64,000 nt of DNA from assembly GCF_021018895.1 (NCBI RefSeq), contig NC_079376.1, forward strand, positions 25,718,501 through 25,782,500, in the 5' to 3' direction. A program made the translations under genes and the position numbers. Shown piece by piece: positions 55,300-64,000 of the stretch. The notes below the pieces were generated by a model. That model had not been told where the DNA came from, searched no databases, and was given only the letters and a program-made list of their open reading frames with translations. The DNA is from Seriola aureovittata (taxonomy: Eukaryota > Chordata > Actinopteri > Carangiformes > Carangidae). Positions within the stretch are counted from its first letter, which is position 1, and every line of letters starts with the position of its first letter.

Positions 55300-55886
55300 A
55301 TTAAGAATATGACATGTTGATTTGAAGAGCTGTGATTAAAAATAAATCCATCCGGTTATCAATACCAGGAGAGCAACATGTCTTCACCTGTGTTTTGGTT
55401 AACCTTATCAAATGCAAAACAACATGTTTGTCTTAAGCTGTCTACTTTATCGATAAAGAAGGCCTCATCATATGGCCTCATGTTGAACCAACATAAGTCA
55501 GCAGTACATCTTTTATATGACCTGTAAACAATCCTGACTCTTTCTGATGCTGCATGTGACCACAGCTCATATATGTTAGTGAGGTCCATCAATGAAAATG
55601 TTTGTCCTCCTGCTCTGATTGTCAGGGTGGTCCAGCTCAGTAAACATGTCATCCATTTCCTCCATAGAGTTCATTTTGTTTCCAGATGACTTTATCTAGT
55701 ATGTTTCAGCCTCCTTGTTTCCCCCTCTTCAGCTCTTCAGACTAAGCTGGTAATCAGCTCATGTATCTCTAATAACACCATCCAGTCTTTTCTCAGTCAT
55801 GATCAGCTGAATAAAGCATTTGAAGTTTTCTGCTGTAAACCTCTTTCTGCTGTTCCAGAGAGGACATGTTTTTGTCCAGTCTCCAG
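55300..55886 (-). other. Unidentified sequence, weak gene-like look on minus strand
   Basis: The minus strand has an ATG context starting MNSMEEMDDMFTELDHPD (acidic) near 55670 that stops after 32 codons. An overlapping frame (55359-55652, 97 codons) continues with TNIYELWSHAASERVRIVYR. Together they loosely resemble the cytoplasmic N-terminus of a type II membrane lectin gene with one frameshift. I cannot confirm this; it may be chance. Confidence 0.2.
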
Positions 55887-56559
55887 CAGTGGCGATTGCT
55901 CTAAGACTGCAAGGGAAGCTCAGCTTCCCCTAAAATGTCAACAAAATAAGTGGTCAAATATGTGCTGTTGTGTGAACATTTCATTGACTAAATATGCGCT
56001 AGAACACTTTCATCTTTTGTTCAGAATCAGCTCCTTATCACAGGTAACCGACACGACTTCTTCTCATTCATCCCGGCAGCGCCACAGAGCTTTACACAGT
56101 GCAGACGCCGAGCGTCTCCTGACTTCAATGGGGAAGCAGAGAGTGGGTTGTTCCACTGCAGCCAAACTAGACGGTCATTGGATAAATGCTGGGCTTTGTC
56201 CCGCCCATCGGACGCTCAGCATCTCTGGGGGTCTATGGGGCAGTGGGCTGGCCCGGACGCTCGGCTTCTGCATGATGATTGGATGATCTGTCTGAGGCTG
56301 AGTCCCTTTTTGATTGACAGCTAAATGAGCGAATCAGCGATCTTGAAGTATAAGCATCCACCGAAGCAGTTTTCAAGTTTTTCATTCCATTGTTCGGAGT
56401 TGATCTGGAGATGTTACTGATCCTCAGCGACTTTGTCTTTGTTAAAAATGACTAGCGACTCTCTTCTGTCTGCGAATTTACATATAAATAAACGGACACA
56501 TTTTATGATGTAGGCCGAAAATGAGCTTCCCCTCATTATAAGACCAGCAGCCGCCACTG
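55887..56559. mobile_element. 673-bp non-autonomous hAT element with exact 8-bp target duplication
   Basis: Ends CAGTGGCGATTGCT and AGCAGCCGCCACTG are inverted repeats (CAGTGGCG then R-Y-TGCT), with a second matched block GGGGAAGCTCA further in. Both sides are flanked by identical GTCTCCAG (55879-55886 and 56560-56567), the 8-bp duplication expected of hAT transposition. The interior is non-coding: the 108-codon frame at 55960 has no BED or hATC features. It would depend on a related hAT transposase. The perfect duplication and readable ends suggest it is fairly young. Confidence 0.85.
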
Positions 56560-56567
56560 GTCTCCAG

Positions 56568-56702
56568 GCCTGTGTGTCAAAGGCCCAGTTGACCCAGAAG
56601 TCTGCCGACCTGGACTACAAACTTAAACAACACTGCAATACTGTCCACAATCTTGAAAGAAAACATGGATCAAAATCAGCTATGTTCAGTGAATAGCTGT
56701 GT
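56568..56702. other. Continuation of the sequence split by the hAT element
   Basis: Removing the hAT element and one GTCTCCAG joins this to the sequence ending at 55886. A short plus frame (QLTQKSADLDYKLKQHC) is open here, but no product is recognised. Confidence 0.3.
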
Positions 56703-57740
56703 TTAAAAACAACAGATGTTGACCAGTCGGATTCTCAGACAGAGCCATGTCGGGGGGTCATTTTCTCTTTTTAGCTCCGTAGATGCTTTTGATGCCAGAC
56801 TCTGACCTCCTATCTGCCTCAGAACAAATCCACATCCATCAGACCAGGTCTTCACCTGTCCAGTGTCGGTGAGTCTGTGTCCACTGCAGCCTCTGACAGG
56901 AAGTGGAACCTGACGTGGTCTCTGCTGTTGTCGGTTGGACGTGTTGTTCACTCTGAAGCTTTCCCGCTCAACACAGTTGTAAAGAGTGGTTATCTGAGTG
57001 ACCGTAGCCTTTCTGTCAGCTCCAACCAGTCTGTCCCTTCTCCTCTGACCTCTGACCTCTCTCATCAACACAGAGCTGCTGCTCACTGGATGCTTTTGCT
57101 GTTGCTCCATTCTGAGTAAAAACTCTAGAGAGAGTTGTGAGTGAAAATCCAGGAGATCAGCAGTTTGAGAAACATTCAAATCTTCGGTGGCCCTGAGAAC
57201 TCAAAGCACTGCAAATACACCAACGTGTTGCAAATTCAGAAAACATCTTCATCAGTTTGAAGAGTTTCCAGGGGACACAATCACTTTTATTAAAAAAAAA
57301 AAAAGAAAAAAGTGATGAACCCAGCTTGGTTGCACTCTTTATTCAATGCCCTATTGTGACTTTTGATGTTAAAAGCATTGAACAACAGGTGCGTCCCAGC
57401 CGGGTTCATCACCTTTTAGTGTCCCCTGGAAACACTTCCCTTAATGTTTTGAGTATTTGCAGCACGTGTTTTCTAAAGTTGTTTGTGTTTTTTTCTGTTT
57501 GCATGTGTTTTCTTAAGCTGCAGTGCGTTGAGCTGTCTGGGCCACCGTACAAACCAGTCGTCCGACACCAGCAATCGTGAGGCTCAAAGTCACTGAGTCA
57601 CATTTTTCCATATTCTGATGTTTGATGTAACTGAAGCTCCTCACCTGTTTGCAGGATTTTATGCACTAAGCTGCTGCCATTTTATTGGCTGACTGGACAA
57701 TTGCATGAATAAGCAGGTGCACAGGTGTTCTGAATAACTT
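56703..57740 (-). pseudogene. Tc1-like transposase gene split by fold-back element E
   Basis: On the minus strand, 57740 to 57548 gives the element's 5' part: a 'CACCTGTGCACCTGCTTATTC' leader, then a start codon and about 20 residues. The frame then resumes at 57179 with NVSQTADLLDF and runs 158 codons to 56703, including RLVGADRKATVTQITTLYN (second DNA-binding helix region) and SDGCGFVLRQIGGQ (family form 'SDESRFLL', first catalytic Asp region). Between the two parts lies repeat E copy 2 (57185-57547), inserted just before the first helix-turn-helix. The family's later catalytic residues are absent, so it is 3'-truncated as well as interrupted. Unlike the other transposon genes here, the remaining part is almost free of stops. 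Confidence 0.75.
57185..57547. mobile_element. Fold-back MITE, family E copy 2, complete
   Basis: CGGTGGCCCTGAG at the left and TCTGGGCCACCG at the right. The arms can be followed inward nearly to the centre (GTGATGAACCCAGCTTGG against CCAGCCGGGTTCATCAC; ATTCAATGCC against GCATTGAAC), so the 363-bp element is essentially one imperfect hairpin. An A13 run with one G lies in the left arm. No coding frame. Confidence 0.75.
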
Positions 57741-57744
57741 CATT

Positions 57745-58092
57745 TTTCTCTCGACTGTAATGCCTTCGGACCAACATTATGATGCACCCTTGATGAGAAC
57801 TAATCGTTACTCCAAGTCCTTTATTCCTTCTGCTATTAGGCTGCTCAACACAGACAACACTCATCTTAAATGATTGTTATTAATTCATAAGATATGTTGC
57901 TCAACTTATTGCTTTTATTTATTGTTTTACTAATTGTAAGAGTCCCATGCCTTTTAATGTGTTTGCTCTGATATTTTCACTGTATCTGGTTGGTTGTGTG
58001 TGTGTGTTGAGACTGAACGTATGGACTGGGAAGCTACAACTGAATTGCCCATTGCGGATTAATAAAGTTGTCTGAACTGAACTGAACTAAAG
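57745..58092 (+). mobile_element. LINE 3' end with (CTGAA)n tail
   Basis: The frame YSKSFIPSAIRLLN near 57809 matches the C-terminus of fish LINE ORF2 proteins ('RxxRYxKSFIPxAIxLLN'), followed by a stop, a 3' untranslated stretch, and GATTAATAAAGTTGTCTGAA with three CTGAA/CTGAACTGAA repeats, the usual short-repeat tail. 5'-truncated and inactive. Confidence 0.7.
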
Positions 58093-58576
58093 TGTTAAGA
58101 GAATTTATTCCTCAATATTGTTTATTGAGCTTTGTCTTATACACATACCGTAGGTTATTCATGGTCATAAAATGTTATTTTATGTTTGTGTGGTGTTAAA
58201 TTTGACTATTATAAAGTATAGGAAGTGTAACAGTTCATCCAGCTCCTATATCAAACATAGTTTATCTCTGTGCTGCACTCCAGCCCAGTAAAAGCCTCCA
58301 CACTCTTTTTACTATATAATACAGTTGCACTTTTACAGTTGTGCTGCGTCAGAATTAGGCTCTCGCTAAAGTGGGGAACATATTTAAGACCATATTAAAG
58401 TCAAGTTTGGCTCAGTTTGTCCACTTTCACAGCTTCCCCAGAACAAGCCTCTGAACTATACTCCTTCCTTTTTTCCAGCAGGAGCCTCTGTGTGGAAGTG
58501 CACACTGTTTTTTATATCCTCTCAGGTGTGTGTGTATGCGGACGGTGTGTACATGCAGGAGGACAGTCTCCAAGTA
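58093..58576. other. No recognisable feature
   Basis: Unique-looking AT-rich DNA. Confidence 0.4.
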
Positions 58577-58605
58577 AGTGTGTGTGTGTGTGTGTGTGTG
58601 TGTGG
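58577..58605. repeat. (GT)n microsatellite
   Basis: About 14 units. Confidence 0.94.
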
Positions 58606-58699
58606 GGGAGAAAGTGTCCCCGGCCATGCTCTTGTTGCTGCAGCAGGCAGCGGGCAGCAGGGGTGGGGGCATTTATCAGCCCTCTAAGTGGCTGTAAGA

Positions 58700-59650
58700 A
58701 AAGCAATGCTCGCTGGGAGTCGAGCTGACAGCGGTTTTCCTCGGATCGATTTGCAACGCTGCTCCAGTTTATGACAAAAGAGTTCACGACACGGCAGTCA
58801 CAAAGTCAATACTGTGATAAATACTCCCTCTCCACTCGCTCCTGTCCGCCACTTTACCAGGCATTTGGCCTGACAGTTATTACTCCCGCGGTAAATCCAC
58901 TGACCAGAGGGAAGAGAGGGGAAGAAAAGGCACTCTGCTCCAGGTCTCTGCTCTGGATTTATGGACCCAGGTGGACCAAGTTTACTTAATTTAAAGAAAC
59001 CATATAAACTTGGTGAGCTGCTCCTTTTGCAGGAAAGCCACTGCTGTAATTTCACTCCTGGGGATTTGAAGGAAAATCTGTTAAATGCACATATGCCCCC
59101 GACATACTGCGCTTTGCATTGGTGCCTTCATGCCTTCATGTAAATGAAGAAATTATGAGGCACTGTTTCCAGCTTTGTCCGCGCATGTAGATGACTATTA
59201 ATACACCTAAAATAGATCTGTAATATATCCCCTTTTTTTCTCTTCTGGAATCTCATTTGAATAACGATTAGGGAATTAAAATCAGGGATTAAATCGTGCG
59301 CTGTCACACACACTTGTTTGTTGTTGCCTTGACCGACTAACACCCCCGAAACTTTCCATCACACGCTCATCACATTAATGCAAAAAGATCCCTGTGGTTC
59401 AATTTTCCACAAATGAAGAAATATTAGGAAATGTTTTGTAATTTGTCATAGATCCTTGCCTTAGCACTAATCCAACATGTTAAATCCCTTTACAGTTAAA
59501 AAGTAGCCTTATCCTCACATATGGCTGGGATCACAGTAATCAACACAGCCGATTATGTGGATGAAAATTACACCGCTACATATGAATATTTTCAATTATT
59601 CTGGTCCAAATAATACAAGTCTGGGGTGAGATTAATATTTTTTTCAATAA
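58700..59650. promoter_or_regulatory. Long candidate conserved non-coding region
   Basis: About 950 bp of repeat-free DNA with high density of homeodomain-type cores and few signs of decay: CAGTTATTACTCCCGCGGTA (58873), ACTATTAATACACCTAAAAT (59193), GAATAACGATTAGGGAATTA (59259) and TTATGTGGATGAAAATTACA (59554). The open frames (58.77-59.14 kb) have no splice-consistent or domain support. In fish genomes such texture often marks developmental enhancers; this remains inference. Confidence 0.35.
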
Positions 59651-60829
59651 TGACTTACAAACAACACATCTATTGCATGTTGAGTGGCAAGTCATCGTGT
59701 TGCAGCATGACTCCTAATCCTGTTAGAGATTGGGAAACACATAAAAAGATCTCATTAAGATTTAAGTTGTTGCAGGATCATCAATAAAACGTTTGCATAG
59801 ACACCCTGGTACTTTGCGTCCCATCATGCAAAGTGTCTCTCACAGGCTGTGACCCACATCGGTGCCAACACAGTGCGACACAGTGTCAGTTAAACTCAGT
59901 CTAAACACCGACACCGAGCCGACCGTCAGGGACTAAACAAACTAACACTTCTCCCTCCTTCTTCCTTCCGGCGGCCAGGTGGAAAGAAACTCATTATCTT
60001 TACTTAATTGCACTTCTGAAGTTCTGGGATTTGACTTGTATTTCCAAAGCCGGAGACTATATGTATTTTTACTGCATTCATCTACATAGAGTCAAACTGG
60101 ATGTTTACCTCCTTTGTATTTATGTCACAGCTGTTGTTACTATAGTTACTATGCAGATAATGGATGCAGCTTCTACAATATGACACTTTAATAAACGTTA
60201 TACCAGCCAGTGTATCACTATAAATATCCACACAGAGATGGAAACTTGGTTCATTAGTTGATTAGTAATGTATATATTCAGGGAACCTTTACATGGAGTG
60301 TACTGTGTTATCAGTTAAATGGCTGGATTATACTACAGAGGCTCCAGGTTTACTGTGTGTCAACTGGTTTGAGCTCATTTATTTGAAGAAAATGTTTTGA
60401 AGAATGCACCACTACAGCAAAAACAAACAAACAAAAAAACAGTATAAAGATCTTAAAATATAGCTTTAAAACTTATTTCAGGGTTGAAGCAAATTTGTTA
60501 TTATTGATTAATCTGCTGACCAACAATCCAAAATCTTAAAATACTCAATTAGAAACAATTTTAACATTTAAGAAACTGGTGTAATTAAATATTTAGCACG
60601 TTTGCTTGAAGAATCAATTATCTGAATAGGGATCCAGGTACAGCAGCAGTTTGCGCAATATAAAGCACCTTTATATATAAATACCTACCTATATGTCAAA
60701 TTATAGTAAATGAATAGATGTTAATAATGAGAACTCAAAATGTCAACACGCTTATAACCCAATATAACAAAAACATCAAGGATAACAAAGAATGCCTAAT
60801 ACTGATCTACAATTAGTATTAGAGTCAGG
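59651..60829. other. No recognisable feature
   Basis: AT-rich unique-looking DNA. Confidence 0.4.
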
Positions 60830-60868
60830 GAGAGAGAGAGAGAGAGGGAGAGAGAGAGAGAGACAGAG
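60830..60868. repeat. (GA)n microsatellite, interrupted
   Basis: GA units with a GGG interruption and terminal GACA. Confidence 0.92.
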
Positions 60869-61433
60869 ACTTCATCCATAGAAGGCAACCATACGTATAT
60901 TTTCTCATAGCACACAGAGCTAATACACAGGTTTAGGAGGTTACCTAGTATTTTCACTTTGTGTTATACTTTCATTATTATGGAGAGCATTATATTCACT
61001 GACATTACTATGAATTCATTATGTTTAACATTATATTATTTACTTATAGTATCTGTTGTCATGATTACTGTAGTGTTTTATCGTATCTCTTTTTCTTTTT
61101 AATTTCATATAATTATATTTCAATGAAATAATATGTATTATTATTAATATTACCATTATTATTATTATTATTAATGACAGTATACATTTTTAATTCATAA
61201 ACGTTTTCTAGATTGAGCTGAACCATGAGCCTGTAAAGAAACGTAATAATGTGATCCTACAGACAGCTGAGGATTTATCTTTCTGCTCATTGTTGTTCAG
61301 TGAAAACTGTAAACCATTAGAAACTTGTTAAATTTCCTCCAGAATATATGAAAAGTCGATGTTTCGATACATTTGTTCCTCTGACAGCAGATCTATGTAA
61401 CTTATATCTGCACATTATACAGATTTGTGGGTG

Positions 61434-61435
<2 letters not shown>
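60869..61435. other. AT-rich DNA with (ATT)n run
   Basis: A short ATT trinucleotide array is at 61154-61174; otherwise nothing recognised. Confidence 0.5.

Positions 61436-61477
<42 letters not shown>
61436..61477. repeat. (GT)n microsatellite
   Basis: About 21 units. Confidence 0.95.
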
Positions 61478-61478
<1 letters not shown>

Positions 61479-61679
61479 ATGTGTGCATTTGTTGGGCCTT
61501 GCTTTTTTGTTGGCTTCCACATAGCATTTTTACCACCTATGGATGGAGGGAGGGGCACAGACTGACGAACGGAGGTAGATAAAAACAGAATAATATAAAA
61601 TGAGAGGAGGAGCAGATGAAAGAGAGACAAGCAAAGAGCGAGAGATGAAGGAGATGAGATTTTTCTTCCAAGTTTGACT

Positions 61680-62110
61680 GCAGGGGATACAGCAAGCCGT
61701 AATTAATTATCTCAGACAGGTACGTATTAAAAACAATATTCCATCTCGCTGAAGCCTTGGAGGTCTTTGCACCAATAAAAGGAGGTATTCATCAGATGAG
61801 GCCCTGTCCAAGTAAAGCTTCATGAAAGGGGACGCTGCCTTGTGTGGTTAATTTATATCAAAATTCCTGCATAAACTGGGAGGCTGTAAAAAGTCCCAAT
61901 TAGCCATCTGCGATTGTCTGGAGGAGGTTTGATGTATGGGCCTATCAATACAGCGCAACTGCAGGCTGGGCTGTAATATCAAACTATAATCCAGGGTGCA
62001 CATGGCGAATAAGCACCCATTGACTCTGGGTGTGATTTTACAGACTGTTAGGGAAAGCCATTTCAATATAGGCACAGCCAGTAGTGGACATAAAGCAACA
62101 GATGATGTAG
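61680..62110. promoter_or_regulatory. Candidate conserved non-coding element
   Basis: Repeat-free, even composition, homeodomain and other cores: GCCGTAATTAATTATCTCAG (61698), CCAATTAGCCATCTGCG (61896), GGGCCTATCAATACAG (61938) and AATATCAAACTATAATCC (61975). No coding frame. Confidence 0.35.
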
Positions 62111-62115
62111 GCAGC

Positions 62116-62117
<2 letters not shown>

Positions 62118-62167
<50 letters not shown>
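62118..62167. repeat. (GT)n microsatellite, about 25 units
   Basis: Uninterrupted until a terminal TATG. Confidence 0.96.
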
Positions 62168-62171
<4 letters not shown>

Positions 62172-62274
62172 TTATCTGCTGTAAAGTTCAAACTTTTATT
62201 TGTGTTTGACACTGAGCAGCACTTAAAGAAAAGTGATCTCATCCTCCACTCAGAAGAAGATCTATACAATTCAT

Positions 62275-62350
62275 TTCCATTCAGTTCAGTTTTATTTATA
62301 TAGGACCAAATAATAACATTAACTCAAGGCTCTTTACAGAGGAGGGTCGG
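62275..62350 (+). repeat. Widespread fish repeat fragment
   Basis: CCATTCAGTTCAGTTTTATT, then TATATAGGACCAAATAATAA and CTCAAGGCTCTTTACA, match the start of a very common fish dispersed repeat ('..TTATTTATATAGCGCCAAATCACAA..'). Confidence 0.6.
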
Positions 62351-62995
62351 ACGTCTCGTTCCCTCTGACTCCACACTCGCTGATTTTTTTTTAACTTTTC
62401 GAACTTGTGGTCCAACCAACACTGACTCACACACTGAGCTGGGAAATCAGAGGAATTCCTCCTTAAGGCCACTATGATTTGAGATCATATTATGTTTTAT
62501 TGGTGCATTAAGTATTACTAAACAGATTTGCAATCAAATGACCCTCAGGGGCCTCTGATGATCTAGTTCTCCATTTGCCTGGATGGTAATCCAGCCTGGC
62601 ACCTCACCAGAACCTTTTCTAACCTAGCACCTGAACTCATCCAGTCCCAGTCACAGATGGTGGCTGCAGTTAGCAGCATGGCTATATTTATATAATAATA
62701 ATATTTAAATATAAGATCTGGACACTGAACTGGAGGATGGTGCCCACTCGCTTGAATGAAAATAGTTCACAGAGCACATGTCCACATTGTGCAGCCCAAT
62801 GCACATCTGCATTAGTGCTTCACCTGCTTGGCCCACACACTTTACACCTGGTTGACATCATACACTTAAAAACTGTTTTTCAAGCACCTTACTTAAAGAA
62901 AGTGTTTCATTTACCAAAATGTGAAATGTAAAAATGGTAAATGTTCTCTGAAAACAACCAGTCATGCGATAAATTTGCCGGATTACAGAATTACA
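62351..62995. other. No recognisable feature
   Basis: Unique-looking DNA. Confidence 0.4.
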
Positions 62996-63061
62996 GAACC
63001 TAGACCTGCTTCATAACCACAAAAGACGAAAAGACTCTATAACAATATGGGTCCTTTAAAG
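62996..63061 (+). mobile_element. Repeat family B, copy 6 (right-end fragment)
   Basis: GAACCTAGACCTGCTTCATAA..CAATATGGGTCCTTTAAAG matches the last 65 bp of copies 1 and 3. Confidence 0.7.
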
Positions 63062-63510
63062 TGTTTCCTGTCCCTGTTCAGCTCTCGGTTCAGGTCTCTG
63101 AAAGATCCTGGTCTGAAAAAGTTCACAACCTGTTTATTTACATGTAACCTTAACCAAAGAGCTGCTGATGCCTAAACCACTTGCAGATATGAACATGGTT
63201 GTGTGCGTTGTATGACAGACCATCCACCTCAACCAGCTCCTGGGAGGCGCCACCCCTCACCCCCCCCAGTCCGCTATATGTGTATATGTTGCCTCTGAAC
63301 ATAATCCAGCCAGTAGATTACATATTTGCTGTTGCAGTTTGGTTGTGTAGAAAGGTAATTTCAAGGGGAGAGGGTTTGGGCAGAGAGACACAAACAGTAG
63401 CCTTGAGAGCTAAATTGGAGAAATGGCAAATGGAAGAATTGGTTTACAGTCTTGAGTTTTGTTCCCATTTCTCCAATTACCAAGAAAAAAAGAGAAGGGA
63501 GAGATGGAGA
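63062..63510. other. No recognisable feature
   Basis: Unique-looking DNA. The 140-codon plus frame (63199-63621) ends in a GA microsatellite and shows no domain. Confidence 0.4.
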
Positions 63511-63511
63511 C

Positions 63512-63542
<31 letters not shown>
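63511..63542. repeat. (GA)n microsatellite
   Basis: About 15 units, interrupted once. Confidence 0.93.
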
Positions 63543-63624
63543 CAGCATTCCAGAGGTATTAACTTCAGGCGGCTCAGCCTGTGAGTCAGCAGAGGAAACA
63601 ATGGGCCAAGGAAACGCTTGACCT

Positions 63625-63717
63625 GCACACACACACACACACACACCCACACCGACACATCACACACGTACTGTAAAGCATACACTGATCTGTACACACG
63701 GCTGCAAATAGTATGTA

Positions 63718-63748
<31 letters not shown>
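63625..63748. repeat. Two (CA)n microsatellites
   Basis: CA runs at 63625-63646 and 63720-63748 with CA-rich sequence between. Confidence 0.93.
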
Positions 63749-63751
<3 letters not shown>

Positions 63752-64000
63752 GAGTCACACACATCCTGCAGCAGTTGTCCATACAGTCCCAGGTTAATTT
63801 GGTGGCAGCTCCTCCTCATCATCATAACACAGATGGCCACGAGAGAACTTAATTCTTCCTCTGTTGACTCAGTTTGCGTCGCCAGTCCCTGCTGTAATGA
63901 CTGATCCATCACCAAACCTACTGGAGGCTCAGGGCGAGCGAGGTTCACAATCTGTGAAAGAGAGAGAGAGAGACAGAGAGGCATGTAGATGTAGAGATAG
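63749..64000. other. No recognisable feature apart from a terminal GA run
   Basis: (GA)n at 63958-63977; the rest is unique-looking. Confidence 0.4.

Noticed and set aside
56877..57119. Plus-strand 80-codon frame
   Set aside because: Antisense shadow of the Tc1-like transposase on the minus strand.
3981..63748. Regular direct repeats considered as a CRISPR array
   Set aside because: All are microsatellites or transposon monomers without unique spacers of constant length, and the context is vertebrate.
1..64000. A bacterial or viral gene system
   Set aside because: No operon structure, ribosome-binding sites, long frames or viral protein motifs; repeats and SINEs are those of a fish genome.

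Overview
The window looks like non-coding nuclear DNA from a teleost fish, most likely a percomorph. The signs are dense CA/GT and GA/CT microsatellites, AT-leaning composition, tRNA-derived SINEs with the Pol III box layout common in fish, L2/CR1-type LINE remnants, several Tc1/mariner and hAT derivatives, and many copies of short non-autonomous repeats. I found no host protein-coding exon, rRNA or true tRNA gene that I can support. Nearly all open frames are short, cross microsatellites or lie inside dead transposons. The window is best read as an intergenic region or large intron; species and locus cannot be named from the sequence.

Layout. 0-10 kb: a decayed LINE reverse transcriptase (190-930), long microsatellites (3.9-4.2 kb), repeat family D (5.4-5.8 kb), a CpG- and G-rich block (8.2-8.6 kb), and a fold-back element with a SINE inside it (8.77-9.30 kb). 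10-20 kb: repeat B, a SINE, a 266-bp hAT MITE (12.56-12.82 kb), a perfect X-box (13.03 kb), a CpG-rich patch (13.8-14.1 kb), an internally deleted Tc1 element joined to repeat C (16.5-17.5 kb), and repeat B again. 20-30 kb: SINEs, D, B, two L2-like fragments and repeat A. 30-43 kb: mostly unique DNA with ATTA-rich candidate regulatory stretches, plus A, a second Tc1/IS630-type remnant (37.5-38.5 kb) and D. 43-58 kb: a nested transposon mosaic (A in B, A in C, a foldback in a Tc1 transposase frame, and a 673-bp hAT element with a perfect 8-bp target duplication). 58-64 kb: mainly unique AT-rich DNA and microsatellites.

Nothing here forms an operon-like or pathway system. The most interesting signal is regulatory. 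Family A, a dispersed repeat built from a monomer of about 151 bp, carries direct repeats and palindromes of the nuclear-receptor half-site AGGTCA in nearly every copy, including three perfect palindromes spaced by 3 bp (oestrogen-response-element type) and six perfect DR1 sites. Family D carries X-box-like palindromes, and families A, B and C share a GTGACNTCAC core. These repeats may therefore have spread receptor, RFX or CREB-type sites around the genome. That is inference; only the motifs are directly visible.

Repeat family letters (A-E) are local labels. Family names such as L2, Tc1 and hAT come from recognisable protein or terminal motifs and were not checked against a database.
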